Of a stretch of 64,000 nucleotides of DNA, positions 51,715-61,598 are shown piece by piece (position 1 is the first letter of the stretch; every line of letters starts with the position of its first letter). The notes beneath the pieces were generated by a model that saw nothing but the letters and a program-made list of their open reading frames with translations, made no database searches and was not told the DNA's origin. The stretch spans positions 516,731 through 580,730 of the forward strand of contig NZ_VJZK01000001.1 in the NCBI RefSeq assembly GCF_007109225.1, given 5' to 3'. Origin of the DNA: Flavobacterium sp. GT3R68. Its GTDB lineage: Bacteria; Bacteroidota; Bacteroidia; Flavobacteriales; Flavobacteriaceae. The translations under genes and the position numbers were made by a program.

Positions 51715-52374
51715 ATGAAAACCGTTTCTTCCGTTGTAGAGCATTACATTCAGACTAAACCATTTTTATTGGGTGCTCTTTCCCAAGGAATTATAAATTT
51801 GACGTCTTTGTCTAGAAATATGATGACGGAACTCGAAGGCGAGTTGGGAAAAGAGGTGAAGCAAGGAGCAATTGTAATGGCGCTGAAAAGACTTTCTGTC
51901 GATTTAGACTTCCGATTGAATCACAAAATCATAAAAGTTTTCAAAAATTTAGGGGAAATCACCGTTCGTTCTTCGTTGTGTGATTACACGTTTGCCGTTA
52001 CGGATTCCATTTTAAACAAGCAAGTGGAGTTTATGTCTGAGATCAACAATTATTCTGATATTTTCTATACTTCATCCAGAGGTGTGAGCGAAACGAATAT
52101 TGTTGTTAGTGAAAGTGTCAGCCATTTGGTAGACAAACACTTTTCAGACGAAAGACTCTTGCACAAATTTGACAACCTGGCGTCAATAACCGTTAAGCTT
52201 CCAAAAGAAAACGTTTCGACTCCGGGTATTTATTACTTTATCTTTCAACGTTTGGCGTGGGAAGGAATTGTCATCAATGAAGTAATTTCGACTTCCTGTG
52301 AATTTACACTTTTGGTTAGCGAAGATGAAATCGACGTTGCTTTTAAAGTAATCAAGGATCTCAAATCGTTGTAG
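51715..52374 (+). CDS. ACT-domain-like protein (aspartate-kinase-like C terminus)
   Basis: A 219-residue cytosolic protein. The N-terminal half is helical (MKTVSSVVEHYIQTKPFLLGALSQGIINLTSLSRNMM). The C-terminal half has two ACT-type beta-alpha units (NLASITVKLPKENVSTPGIYYFIFQRLAWEGIVINEVIST, then FTLLVSEDEIDVAFKVI). Similar flavobacterial proteins are often labelled aspartate kinase because of the regulatory ACT region, but there is no kinase domain. It probably binds a small ligand such as an amino acid. It ends 2 bp from the convergent mfd gene. Confidence 0.75.
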   Translation: MKTVSSVVEHYIQTKPFLLGALSQGIINLTSLSRNMMTELEGELGKEVKQGAIVMALKRLSVDLDFRLNHKIIKVFKNLGEITVRSSLCDYTFAVTDSILNKQVEFMSEINNYSDIFYTSSRGVSETNIVVSESVSHLVDKHFSDERLLHKFDNLASITVKLPKENVSTPGIYYFIFQRLAWEGIVINEVISTSCEFTLLVSEDEIDVAFKVIKDLKSL

Positions 52375-52376
52375 GT

Positions 52377-55300
52377 CTACACCATTTCTATCATCTCCAA
52401 AGCTTTCCTGATTGATTTTACGTTTTCGAAAGTCAGCAATAAACGCAATCCATTGACGGTTTGTTTTTCCTTCATTTTGCACAACGTCGGATGCTTTTGT
52501 ACAAACTGCAACACCTGATGAAAACGCTCCGATTGGTAATACTGTGATTGTTGGTCCGAAACAAAATAACAAATCATTTTACCCTGCTTCATTACCAGTT
52601 TTTCAACACCCAATTTCGTAGCAATCCATTTTATCTTAATACTGTTCAATAACGCAATTGCCGGTTTTGGCAATGGCCCGAAGCGGTCAATCAGTTTGTT
52701 TTCATACTTCAGAAGGGAATCCTCATCCTTAATCAGACTCAGTTCATTGTATAAATTCAGACGTTCCGAGATGTTATTGATGTATTCATCCGGAAACAAC
52801 AATTCGAAATCCGTGTCAATCTGAATGTCTTTTACATATTCTTTTTCTTCCCCTTTATCTTCATCGGCATACAATTCCTTGAATTCATTTTCCTTCAGTT
52901 CATCGATCGCCTCGTTCATAATTTTTTGGTACGTATCAAAACCAATTTCATTGATAAAACCGCTTTGCTCACCACCAAGTAAATCTCCGGCACCCCTAAT
53001 TTCCAAATCTTTCATAGCGATATTGAATCCACTGCCAAGTTCACTGAATTGTTCCAGTGCCTGGATTCGTTTGCGTGCATCATCTGTCATCGCAGAATAC
53101 GGCGGACAAATGAAATAACAAAAGGCTTTCTTATTGCTTCGTCCTACGCGGCCTCTCATTTGATGTAAATCGGATAAACCGAAATTATTTGCGTTATTGA
53201 TAAAAATCGTATTGGCATTTGGAACGTCCAAGCCACTTTCAATAATGGTGGTGGCCACCAGGACATCAAATTCACCATTCATAAAAGCCAGCATCAGTTC
53301 TTCCAGTTTTTTTCCGTCCAGTTGGCCGTGTCCAATTCCGACTCTCGCTCCCGGAACCAAACGTTGAATCATTCCGGCGACTTCTTTAATGTTTTCAATA
53401 CGATTGTTGATAAAGAAAACCTGTCCGTTTCGCTGTATTTCATAAGAAATCGCATCCCGAATCAGTTCTTCACTAAAGCCGACAACATGTGTTTCGATAG
53501 GATATCTATTGGGCGGTGGGGTCGTAATAACCGATAAGTCCCTTGCGGCCATCAATGAGAATTGAAGCGTTCTTGGGATTGGGGTGGCGGTCAATGTCAG
53601 CGTATCCACATTCGCGGCAATCGTTTTGAGTTTGTCCTTGACGTTGACTCCGAATTTTTGTTCCTCATCCACAATCAGTAATCCTAAATCCTTAAAAACG
53701 ACGTTTTTGTTCACCAACTGATGCGTTCCGATGACGATATCGAGTTTTCCATCTGCCAATTCTTTTAAGGTTTCCGTTTTTTGTTTGGCTGTCCTGAAAC
53801 GGTTCAGATAGCCAATGGTAACGGGCATGTCTTTCAGCCTTTCCGTAAAGGTACGGTAATGCTGAAAAGCAAGGATAGTGGTTGGCACCAAAATAGCCAC
53901 TTGTTTGCCGTTATCAACGGCCTTGAATGCAGCGCGGATGGCAACTTCTGTTTTTCCGAAACCAACATCTCCACAAACCAATCGGTCCATCGGACGGTCG
54001 CTTTCCATGTCGTTCTTTACTTCCTGCGTGGATTTGGTTTGGTCCGGGGTATCTTCATATATGAACGAACTTTCCAATTCCAGTTGTAAATAGCTGTCCG
54101 GTTTGTATCGAAACCCTTTCTCTAGTTTTCGCTTGGCGTACAATTGAATTAAATTGAACGCAATATGTTTGACGCGAGCCTTTGTTTTTTGCTTCAGAAC
54201 TTTCCAGGCATTCGAACCCAGTTTGTAAATCTTGGGCGGGGAACCGTCTTTCCCATTGAATTTGGAAATCTTATGCAGCGAATGGATACTCACATAGACA
54301 ATGTCATTATCGGCATAAACGAGTTTAATCGCTTCTTGGGTTTTGCCTTCGACCTGTATTTTCTGCAATCCGCCAAATCGCCCGATTCCATGATCGATAT
54401 GCGTTACATAATCACCAACTGATAAGGTGGTTAATTCTTTTAGGGTAATCGTCTGTTTTTTGGAATACCCGTTTTTGATGCTGAATTTATGATAACGTTC
54501 AAAAATCTGATGGTCGGTATAGCAGGCAATCTGCATTTCCTCATCGATAAACCCTTGGTATAATGGAAGTACGATTGTGTCGTATTGTTTTCGGATGCTT
54601 TCATGGTTGGCTTCATCCAAAGTCTGGAAAATATCATGAAAACGTTTCGCCTGAGCATCATTGGAACAAAACAAATAATTTTTTATTCCATTGAAATGGT
54701 TGTCACCAAGATTATTCAGAAGCAAATCAAACTGCTTGTTGAATGACGGCTGTGGCTGAATATGAAATTCAAATGTTTTTTGGGTTTTGAAAATGGGTTT
54801 GGTCCCCAATTCTATAATCGTAAAATCCAATGCTTTTTTGATGAACGCCGATTGGTTCAAAAACAACTGCTGAGGTTCAAGATGTTTAACCGTCGCATTT
54901 AAGGCGGCAAAAGTCTCTTCGGCTTTTTGGAACAGCTTATCTAATTTTGAAAATAAAGCATCGGTATCCTGAATAAAAAGCACCGTTTTTTCATGGATAT
55001 ACTCGAGGAAGCTTTCACGGTTTTCTTGGAAAAACTTATTTTCGACATTGGGAATAATCGTTATTTTTCGTTGTTTTTCAATCGACAATTGTGTCTCAAC
55101 ATCAAAACTCCGGATACTGTCCACTTCGTTGCCAAAAAACTCAATTCGGTAGGGATTGTCATTTGAAAAAGAAAAAACATCGATGATTCCGCCACGAACA
55201 GAGAACTCTCCCGGTTCAGTAATGAAATCGACGCGCTTGAATTCATATTCAAAAAGCACTTCATTGATAAATTCAATCGAAATTTTATCGCCTACGGCTA

Positions 55301-55733
55301 CTTTTAAAGTATTTTTCTCAAGTTCTTTTTTGGTGACCACTTTTTCAAAAAGTGCTTCCGGATAGGAGACAATGATGGCTGGTTTTTTTCGGGAATTGAT
55401 TCTGTTCAGTACTTCCGCACGTAATAAAACATTGGCATTGTCGGTGTCTTCAATCTGATAGGGACGGCGATAGGAGCCGGGATAAAACAATACATCCTGT
55501 TCGCCTACGAGTTGTTCCAGATCATTCAGGATATAGGCAGCCTCTTCTTTATCCTGTAAAACCAATAGGAAAGGCAATTCACTTTTGGAAAAAAGGGAGC
55601 GGATAACAAAAGATGTCGACGATCCTAAAAGTCCTTTGAGGTGGATTTTATTTTCTCTTTGCTGTAAGCTTTCCGCAATTTGGTTGACTTTCGAAGATTT
55701 GTCGTATTTGCCTAAGAGTGCTGATTTGCTCAA
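52377..55733 (-). CDS. mfd: Transcription-repair coupling factor Mfd
   Basis: A 1118-residue ATP-driven DNA translocase that removes stalled RNA polymerase and recruits UvrA. UvrB-homology N terminus, RNA-polymerase-binding CarD-like domain (VGDYVTHIDHGIGRFGG), Walker A GDVGFGKTE, DEEQ box (IVDEEQKFGV), TRG motif (MKDLEIRGAGDLLGGEQSG), C-terminal regulatory domain. The start codon is TTG (minus strand 55733-55731), with an in-frame stop two codons upstream. The coding sequence MSKSALLGKYDKSSK fits the family, so this non-ATG start is probably real. TATCTTTG lies ~27 nt upstream. Confidence 0.95.
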   Translation of the reverse strand: MSKSALLGKYDKSSKVNQIAESLQQRENKIHLKGLLGSSTSFVIRSLFSKSELPFLLVLQDKEEAAYILNDLEQLVGEQDVLFYPGSYRRPYQIEDTDNANVLLRAEVLNRINSRKKPAIIVSYPEALFEKVVTKKELEKNTLKVAVGDKISIEFINEVLFEYEFKRVDFITEPGEFSVRGGIIDVFSFSNDNPYRIEFFGNEVDSIRSFDVETQLSIEKQRKITIIPNVENKFFQENRESFLEYIHEKTVLFIQDTDALFSKLDKLFQKAEETFAALNATVKHLEPQQLFLNQSAFIKKALDFTIIELGTKPIFKTQKTFEFHIQPQPSFNKQFDLLLNNLGDNHFNGIKNYLFCSNDAQAKRFHDIFQTLDEANHESIRKQYDTIVLPLYQGFIDEEMQIACYTDHQIFERYHKFSIKNGYSKKQTITLKELTTLSVGDYVTHIDHGIGRFGGLQKIQVEGKTQEAIKLVYADNDIVYVSIHSLHKISKFNGKDGSPPKIYKLGSNAWKVLKQKTKARVKHIAFNLIQLYAKRKLEKGFRYKPDSYLQLELESSFIYEDTPDQTKSTQEVKNDMESDRPMDRLVCGDVGFGKTEVAIRAAFKAVDNGKQVAILVPTTILAFQHYRTFTERLKDMPVTIGYLNRFRTAKQKTETLKELADGKLDIVIGTHQLVNKNVVFKDLGLLIVDEEQKFGVNVKDKLKTIAANVDTLTLTATPIPRTLQFSLMAARDLSVITTPPPNRYPIETHVVGFSEELIRDAISYEIQRNGQVFFINNRIENIKEVAGMIQRLVPGARVGIGHGQLDGKKLEELMLAFMNGEFDVLVATTIIESGLDVPNANTIFINNANNFGLSDLHQMRGRVGRSNKKAFCYFICPPYSAMTDDARKRIQALEQFSELGSGFNIAMKDLEIRGAGDLLGGEQSGFINEIGFDTYQKIMNEAIDELKENEFKELYADEDKGEEKEYVKDIQIDTDFELLFPDEYINNISERLNLYNELSLIKDEDSLLKYENKLIDRFGPLPKPAIALLNSIKIKWIATKLGVEKLVMKQGKMICYFVSDQQSQYYQSERFHQVLQFVQKHPTLCKMKEKQTVNGLRLLLTFENVKSIRKALEMIEMV

Positions 55734-55759
55734 TGTCTAAATGATTTTAAAACGTAGTA

Positions 55760-55767
55760 CAAAGATA
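55760..55767 (-). promoter_or_regulatory. Minus-7 box of mfd
   Basis: Minus-strand TATCTTTG, followed by a ~20-nt leader to the TTG start. No TTTG upstream. Confidence 0.5.
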
Positions 55768-55799
55768 CTATTTTGCATTTGGAAGTTGGTAAAAAATAA

Positions 55800-55839
55800 A
55801 ATCCGGTTCTTTCTCTGAAATTAGAAAAAGAACCGGATT
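55800..55839 (-). terminator. Terminator of the T9SS protein gene
   Basis: A 13-bp perfect stem (55800-55812 and 55827-55839), 16 nt past the minus-strand stop at 55856, with A/T-rich flanks. Confidence 0.85.
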
Positions 55840-55855
55840 GAAGTATTTGTGGAAT

Positions 55856-57514
55856 CTAATTCATCAGCTTTTTGATCACTGTCTGATTGTTCTCCAGTTT
55901 TATTTTAACAGCCAACGCTTGGTTTTTTGCTGTAAGTGTTGAAATCACATATTGGTTTTGATTAAGATTATTGGTTTCAAAAAGAAGTCTTCCCAATAAA
56001 TCATAAACTTCAATGGATTTAATTTTAACTAAAGTAGATTCAATAGTAATCACATTATTTTTAGCACTCGCCGCAACAGTATTGGTGTCCAAAACATGGG
56101 CTTCGTTTGATAATAATGGATTTACATAGTGAATTACAAATCTCGAATTGAAAGTACCGATGGCAGTATTAAAAGTATAAGGACCGGTTTTTAGATTGTG
56201 AACCGTCCCGGTCGTTAAATCTTGAAGAAAAATATCCTTGGAATCAAAAAAAGTGTCATTATGATCGAGTGTAATATCAAATGGGCCAACGATAGTAGTG
56301 GAGTAACCCAATGCAATCTGGTCGGTTATATTCCAGGGAAATGCTCTTCCCTGAATTGCATATCCTGTGGTTCCTATCAGAGAATAGAAATTGATAAAGG
56401 TTCCGGGTGCAGCAGCGGCATCGGTTCCAAAATCATAGCCGTTAGTAGCGCCCTCCTCATACCCGAAAGCCAATTGTTTAAAGGCACCTCCGGTGTTAGT
56501 CATATTCAGCCAGGTGTAATAATATTGTGGATCGGTTTGGGTGGTTTCAGTATTTTTAAAAAATTGCGAATTGTTTCCGCTGACGCGCATTGTATTTGTA
56601 AAAGTGATTGTCCCTGTTGCGCTTGAAGATGCAAAAAATCCCTGTCCGGATGCTACATAAGCTCCTGGGACGCTACCTCCCGTTACTGCTTGGGTTCCCA
56701 CAAATTTAGTTCGGATGGCATAATCATTACTTGAAAACGAATTGTTTGTAATGGCAGTATTATGTGTCCAGAAATAAAGCGTTCCTAACGTAGTATTGTT
56801 AATTAAGGAAACTACACTAATAGCGGAAGGATAAGGGTTTCCCAGAAGGTTGTAATCCAATAGTGCGGGGTTGTGGATGATCACTCCGGCTGTTATATTC
56901 CCGTTGTTTGGATTTCCAGTGAATTCTCCGTTAAAAATCTGTGGTGTGGGAGTATAGTCATCCGGCGCACTAATAGCATATCCTTTTCCAGGAATCATAG
57001 TGTTGCTTCCGTTTTCACTTACCCATGTATTCGCAGCGGTATCGAAAGAAAAATAACGATCGGGGTCGGTCAAAGGTGAAAAGCCTGCTAATGTTTGTCC
57101 AGTAACAGGGGATGACCAATACGTGTACTCAAATTCACGCATTGCTGTAGCATTTCTCTTGAAGGTGATGTTTCCTGTATTGATTGCCGCGGCGTTAATT
57201 TGTAATAAACTGGCATTGTTCTCAAAAACCAGACTGGAACCGGCTGCGATGTTGATGTTGTTATCTACTGTGAACGTATGCCCCGAAGAGATGGTTACCA
57301 AAGAATTGTTTGTTATTAAAACCGTTTTGGCCGCAAAATCAATTACCGAAGAATAATTGGCGTTAAATATCGCGTCTTTACTGTTGTCCGGAGCGCCCGC
57401 ATCCCAAATTGTTCCATCCCATGTGGTGGTCTGTGCGGAAACAGTATTATTGAAAGACATAAGCCCAATGAGTCCAAAAAGAATGGTTTTAAATAAAGTG
57501 TAAAATTTTGGCAT
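55856..57514 (-). CDS. T9SS cargo protein, beta-rich, unknown ligand
   Basis: A 552-residue secreted protein. Signal peptide (FYTLFKTILFGLIGLMSFNNTVSAQ), then a repetitive beta-helix-like stretch (about 25-120, with TTWDGTIWDAG, VTISSGHTFTVDNNINIAAGSSLVF), a mid region with YWSSPVTGQTL, LGNPYPSAI and GKGYAIS motifs frequent in Bacteroidota T9SS proteins, and a divergent C-terminal sorting domain (KSIEVYDLLGRLLFETN ... IKKLMN). No enzyme motif. The start MPKFYTLFK at 57514 is chosen as the first Met before the signal peptide; the longer frame adds 19 residues without function. Confidence 0.88.
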   Translation of the reverse strand: MPKFYTLFKTILFGLIGLMSFNNTVSAQTTTWDGTIWDAGAPDNSKDAIFNANYSSVIDFAAKTVLITNNSLVTISSGHTFTVDNNINIAAGSSLVFENNASLLQINAAAINTGNITFKRNATAMREFEYTYWSSPVTGQTLAGFSPLTDPDRYFSFDTAANTWVSENGSNTMIPGKGYAISAPDDYTPTPQIFNGEFTGNPNNGNITAGVIIHNPALLDYNLLGNPYPSAISVVSLINNTTLGTLYFWTHNTAITNNSFSSNDYAIRTKFVGTQAVTGGSVPGAYVASGQGFFASSSATGTITFTNTMRVSGNNSQFFKNTETTQTDPQYYYTWLNMTNTGGAFKQLAFGYEEGATNGYDFGTDAAAAPGTFINFYSLIGTTGYAIQGRAFPWNITDQIALGYSTTIVGPFDITLDHNDTFFDSKDIFLQDLTTGTVHNLKTGPYTFNTAIGTFNSRFVIHYVNPLLSNEAHVLDTNTVAASAKNNVITIESTLVKIKSIEVYDLLGRLLFETNNLNQNQYVISTLTAKNQALAVKIKLENNQTVIKKLMN

Positions 57515-57588
57515 AAGTGACGATATTAAATATTCAGTAAAATTACGATTAAGTATTTGATATAAAGTCAATTACTAAAAAATTATTT

Positions 57589-58173
57589 TTATTCAGGTAT
57601 CTTAGTGGTGGGTACAGCTCGGGAAGTATCCAGCATTTTAATTAAATCGGATTCACCCTCTTCTTTCGGGATTAGATTTTTCCGGACAATTTCATCAAAT
57701 TGTGCCTGAAGCGAGGCTAACTCAATATTGATTTCGCTAATCAGCGACAGGACTTTCTGAATCGGAATTTCATCCAGGTTGATGTACAAATTCAGTGAAT
57801 TAATTTTGGTGGTCAGTACTCCAATCCTGCTTTTTACTGCCGGTTTACTATAGGTAGCCGGAATATTATTATTCAATTCCGTCACTTTTACTGAAAGTGT
57901 TTTGGCCTTTTTTTGAAAGGCACCCATAGTACTCTTTGGTTTTTGTGATAGTTCGTTCAGAAAAATTCTCCATTCACTCCAAGTGTTGGCAAGCGATTGA
58001 GAAGTTGCGTTGGATGGCTGCCCATTAAAATTCCAACCCTTATTGATATTTTCAAAAATAACGTCCTTTTTTTTAGCGTCTTTTGCATTTTCAGAAGTCC
58101 GTTTAGCGAGGTCTTCCTTGCAGGAAGTCAACATCAGAAGTAAAAGAAGGATATACGAAAATTGGATTTTCAT
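57589..58173 (-). CDS. Lipoprotein of unknown function
   Basis: A 194-residue lipoprotein: lipobox LMLTSCKED near residue 18. The rest is mainly helical and charged (LAKRTSENAKDAKKKDVIFENINKGWNFNG, TMGAFQKKAKTLSVKVTELN, SEINIELASLQAQFDEIVRK), suggesting a coiled-coil or helical bundle. Possibly an envelope adaptor. I do not recognise the family, and it has no clear operon partner except the T9SS gene downstream. Confidence 0.8.
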   Translation of the reverse strand: MKIQFSYILLLLLMLTSCKEDLAKRTSENAKDAKKKDVIFENINKGWNFNGQPSNATSQSLANTWSEWRIFLNELSQKPKSTMGAFQKKAKTLSVKVTELNNNIPATYSKPAVKSRIGVLTTKINSLNLYINLDEIPIQKVLSLISEINIELASLQAQFDEIVRKNLIPKEEGESDLIKMLDTSRAVPTTKIPE

Positions 58174-58189
58174 TTTTATGGATTTTGAG

Positions 58190-58205
58190 CAAAGTTACAA
58201 AGGTA
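58190..58205 (-). promoter_or_regulatory. Tandem minus-7 boxes of the lipoprotein gene
   Basis: On the minus strand, TACCTTTG (58205-58198) abuts TAACTTTG (58197-58190). Either can act as a -7 box about 17-25 nt before the start. Confidence 0.5.
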
Positions 58206-58257
58206 AATTATGAAAACAGAATCAGGAGTTAATATTTGTAACCGAATTGGCGACATA

Positions 58258-58289
58258 TTGATTTTTATTTTTCGAAATCGCTATCTTTG
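58258..58289 (+). promoter_or_regulatory. Promoter of the epimerase gene
   Basis: TTG (58258-58260), 21 nt, TATCTTTG (58282-58289), followed by C. The ATG at 58287 lies in the -7 box, so the real start is 58311. Confidence 0.7.
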
Positions 58290-58310
58290 CTCTTCAAATC
58301 GTTATTACAT

Positions 58311-59249
58311 ATGAGTACAAAAATTTTGATTATCGGAGCTTGCGGCCAAATTGGCACGGAACTCACCCAAAAATTACGAGCTATTTACGGTACAGAAAAC
58401 GTTATTGCATCCGATATTAGAAAATTAAATACTGATGTAGTCAATTCAGGGCCTTTTGAAGTGGTCAACGCGTTGGATTTTAACCAAATTGAAAATCTTA
58501 TTGAGAAACATCAAATTGATGAGGTGTATTTAATGGCTGCTTTATTATCGGCAACGGCCGAAAAAAACCCTGCATTTGCCTGGGATTTAAATATGAATTC
58601 GCTTTTCCATGTTTTGAATCTGGCGAAAGCCGGAAAAATAAAAAAGATATTCTGGCCGTCCAGCATTGCTGTTTTCGGACCTACAACTCCGAGAGAAAAC
58701 ACCCCGCAATATACCATAATGGAACCTTCTACTGTTTATGGAATCAGCAAACAGTCAGGCGAAAGATGGTGTGAATACTATCATAACATTTTTGGTGTCG
58801 ATGTCCGTAGCATCCGTTATCCCGGTTTAATCAGTTGGTCATCGCCTCCCGGAGGTGGAACTACCGATTATGCGGTTGATATATTTCATAAAGCATTAGC
58901 AGATGGAACATACGAATGTTTCCTTTCTTCGGAAACGAAAATGCCGATGATGTATATGGATGATGCCATCAATGCAACGATTAATATCATGAAAGCACCC
59001 GCAGAGCAAATAAAAATCCGTTCTTCGTATAACCTGGCAGCCATGAGTTTTACGCCGACAGAAATTGCCGCGGAAATTAAAAAACACATTCCGGATTTCA
59101 CAATAACCTATGCTCCGGACTTTCGTCAAAAAATAGCCGACAGCTGGCCCGCGAGTATCGATGATGCGAGCGCCAGAGAAGATTGGGGATGGAAGCACGA
59201 ATTCGATTTAACTTCGATGACTACCGATATGTTGGAACATTTATCGTAA
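58311..59249 (+). CDS. SDR-type epimerase, L-threonine 3-dehydrogenase-like
   Basis: A 312-residue cytosolic extended SDR. The NAD site is IIGACGQIGTELTQKL; the catalytic Tyr-Lys pair is in VYGISKQSGE; Ser in WPSSIAVFG. GLISWSSPPGGGTTDYAVDIF is a signature of the SDR-type L-threonine 3-dehydrogenase group, which oxidises threonine to 2-amino-3-ketobutyrate. No kbl gene is nearby to confirm the pathway. Start at 58311 set by promoter position. Single gene with a shared terminator downstream. Confidence 0.9.
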   Translation: MSTKILIIGACGQIGTELTQKLRAIYGTENVIASDIRKLNTDVVNSGPFEVVNALDFNQIENLIEKHQIDEVYLMAALLSATAEKNPAFAWDLNMNSLFHVLNLAKAGKIKKIFWPSSIAVFGPTTPRENTPQYTIMEPSTVYGISKQSGERWCEYYHNIFGVDVRSIRYPGLISWSSPPGGGTTDYAVDIFHKALADGTYECFLSSETKMPMMYMDDAINATINIMKAPAEQIKIRSSYNLAAMSFTPTEIAAEIKKHIPDFTITYAPDFRQKIADSWPASIDDASAREDWGWKHEFDLTSMTTDMLEHLS

Positions 59250-59270
59250 ACCGAACTGTATATAAAAGTA

Positions 59271-59298
59271 AACGCCGCTTCTGTTTCAGGGCGGCGTT
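59271..59298. terminator. Bidirectional terminator
   Basis: An 8-bp GC-rich stem (AACGCCGC and GCGGCGTT) with a 12-nt loop, between the convergent epimerase and NTF2-like genes. Confidence 0.75.
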
Positions 59299-59317
59299 AT
59301 CATTTATGTAATTCTGA

Positions 59318-59827
59318 TTATTTAGACGTTTTCAGTTTCACGAGTAAAGCATCATCAAATGCGGTTTTTAGTTTGACCACTTCATCGGTGCTGTCATTTG
59401 GAATAGCGATGGACAATACGTAATGAGCAATTTTCCATTTTCCGTTCTGTAGTTCCAAAACGCCGGATCCACGGCAAATCTTCATTTGAGTATCCAGTAG
59501 TTCATCAAACCAGGCTGTTTTTTTGTCTTTACTGAAATAAATGTGACGTTCCACTGTTTTGAAGTTCCAGGCTTTCCCTTTGTTAAAATAAGGTTTAGCG
59601 AAAGCTATGAAAGCGGTTTTGTTCCAATTTTCGGTTGGATCGGTACCAATAAATATGGCGTCCTCAGTCATTGCACCAAAGTACTCGTTAAAATTGGTTT
59701 CGGCAGCAGCCTTATGCCAGGCATCGAGAGTTGCGTTAATTTTTGCCCTTTCCTGCTGAACATCTTTAAACGGAACAAAGGAGGAAAACAATACGATACC
59801 TCCGATAAAAAAGAAGAGTTTTTTCAT
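59318..59827 (-). CDS. Secreted NTF2/SnoaL-like protein
   Basis: A 169-residue exported protein. Signal peptide (KKLFFFIGGIVLFSSFVPF), then an NTF2-like fold: ATLDAWHKAAAETNFNEYFGAMTEDAIFIGTDPTENW, FDELLDTQMKICRGSGVLELQNGKWKIAHYVLSI. This resembles the SnoaL-like DUF4440/SnoaL_3 group, where the ligand is unknown. Single gene. Confidence 0.85.
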   Translation of the reverse strand: MKKLFFFIGGIVLFSSFVPFKDVQQERAKINATLDAWHKAAAETNFNEYFGAMTEDAIFIGTDPTENWNKTAFIAFAKPYFNKGKAWNFKTVERHIYFSKDKKTAWFDELLDTQMKICRGSGVLELQNGKWKIAHYVLSIAIPNDSTDEVVKLKTAFDDALLVKLKTSK

Positions 59828-59961
59828 GAAAATGGTATTAAATTTGGTATAATAAAAATATAAATCCGTAATGATTGTTATGTAAATATAGTATTTTAAG
59901 TTAAAATGGTAGTTTATGTGATGGCGTTTTGGTTATTTTTATAAAAAAAATAAGTTCATAT

Positions 59962-61539
59962 ATGAGAAAGTTGTATGCCCCAATGATGATTATTTTTTGC
60001 ACGTTATTTTTCGCCACTGTTTCCTGCAACAAACGCGAAAAGAAAATAGCCGAGAATCAAAGTAAATTAAAAGAATATGAAATACCTTTTGATAGCGGTG
60101 TTATCAACGATTTTTTTTCAAAACACCCGAAATTAAAGGGATATCAGGCCGAAGTAGAATCTTTGTACAGCAAGCACGAATACCATTATGTGTGGTACGA
60201 TAAAAACGGGATTAATGAGTTTGGAAATTTGTTATATGACAAAATCAATAATCTCGACGATGAAGGGGTTCAGGCCGTTGTTCCTTATAAAGACAGGCTG
60301 GATGAAGTGTATGAACATCCGGAAAACGGACAAAAACCCAACATTGAAACCGAACTGCTGAGTTCTTCCCTGTATTTTTTTTATGCCCATAAAGTATTTC
60401 ACGGACTGGATGCCAAAAAAACAACCGAATTGGAATGGTATCTGCCCCGAAAAAAGCAGTCCTTCGTCACTTATCTCGATTCGTTATTGGCAAATCCTGC
60501 ATTAATCAACAAAAATGAACAAGGCGTATTGAGCCAGTATTATCGTCTAAAAACGGTGTTGCAGCGCTATCGTGAATTGGAAAAAAAAGGAGGCTGGAAA
60601 ACTATTGTTGTAGATTCGAAAATAAAATCTTACAAACCTGGGGATAGTGCCAAAGCGATTGCACAAATCAGAGAAAGATTGTTCATTACGGGTGACATTC
60701 GAATGGATTCGAAGAGTGCTGTTTATGATAAAACGCTGGTTGCAGGGGTATTAAAGTATAAACAACGGAACGGGAATATCGTCAACAAGACAATTTTACC
60801 GGAACATATCCAAGAAATGAATGTCCCGATAGCCGACCGTATCAAAACCATTATGATCAATATGGAACGTTGCCGTTGGATTTCGAATGACATCACCAAA
60901 TCAAAAGAATTCATTGTGATAAATATTCCGTCGTACCAATTAACCTATTTCAAAGATGGCAAGCCTGAACTGCGCTCAGATGTTGTAGTTGGTAAAGCGT
61001 TGAATAAAACCGTTATTTTCAGTGCCACCATGAAATACATCGTTTTTAGTCCGTATTGGAATGTGCCGACGACCATTCTTAAAAAGGAAATACTTCCGGG
61101 CATTGATGAGAATCCGAATTATCTGGAGGAACATGAAATGGAGTGGTTTGAGGGAAATGTACGACAACGTCCTGGACCCCAAAATTCATTGGGAAAGGTC
61201 AAGTTTTTGTTTCCAAATTCGAACAATATCTATCTGCACGATACGCCTTCCAAAAACTTATTTAACAGTGAGGACCGCGCTTTCAGTCACGGATGTATCC
61301 GTGTTCAGAAACCAGCAGAACTGGCCAAAATTATTTTAAAGGATGATAAGAACTGGACACGTGAAAAAATCGATGAAGCAATGGATGCAGGAGTGGAATC
61401 CTGGTATACACTTAAAAATAAAATCCCAGTGTATATCGGTTATTTTACCGCCTGGGTGGACGACAGAGGAGCGGTGCATTTCTATCAGGATATTTATGAA
61501 CGAGATCCTGAATTGGCTTCCTTGATATTTAAGAAGTAA
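59962..61539 (+). CDS. L,D-transpeptidase (YcbB-like)
   Basis: A 525-residue lipoprotein (lipobox ATVSC, so membrane-anchored) with a scaffold N-terminal region, a probable peptidoglycan-binding-like helix set, and a C-terminal YkuD catalytic domain. The active-site motif is FSHGCIRVQKPAELAK (Cys nucleophile with His). IPSYQLTYFKDGKPELRSDVVVGK marks the YkuD start. It makes 3-3 crosslinks in peptidoglycan. The start MRKLYAPMM at 59962 gives the signal sequence directly; an earlier ATG at 59929 adds 11 residues. A strong terminator follows. Confidence 0.92.
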   Translation: MRKLYAPMMIIFCTLFFATVSCNKREKKIAENQSKLKEYEIPFDSGVINDFFSKHPKLKGYQAEVESLYSKHEYHYVWYDKNGINEFGNLLYDKINNLDDEGVQAVVPYKDRLDEVYEHPENGQKPNIETELLSSSLYFFYAHKVFHGLDAKKTTELEWYLPRKKQSFVTYLDSLLANPALINKNEQGVLSQYYRLKTVLQRYRELEKKGGWKTIVVDSKIKSYKPGDSAKAIAQIRERLFITGDIRMDSKSAVYDKTLVAGVLKYKQRNGNIVNKTILPEHIQEMNVPIADRIKTIMINMERCRWISNDITKSKEFIVINIPSYQLTYFKDGKPELRSDVVVGKALNKTVIFSATMKYIVFSPYWNVPTTILKKEILPGIDENPNYLEEHEMEWFEGNVRQRPGPQNSLGKVKFLFPNSNNIYLHDTPSKNLFNSEDRAFSHGCIRVQKPAELAKIILKDDKNWTREKIDEAMDAGVESWYTLKNKIPVYIGYFTAWVDDRGAVHFYQDIYERDPELASLIFKK

Positions 61540-61544
61540 TGAAA

Positions 61545-61595
61545 TTTATAAATAAAACCCCGTTAGGTGCCAACTTACGGGGTTTTATTTATAAA
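61545..61595. terminator. Strong bidirectional terminator
   Basis: A 19-bp perfect stem (61545-61563 and 61577-61595), GC core CCCCGT/ACGGGG inside A/T arms, between the convergent L,D-transpeptidase and DUF2892 genes. Confidence 0.95.
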
Positions 61596-61598
61596 GTA

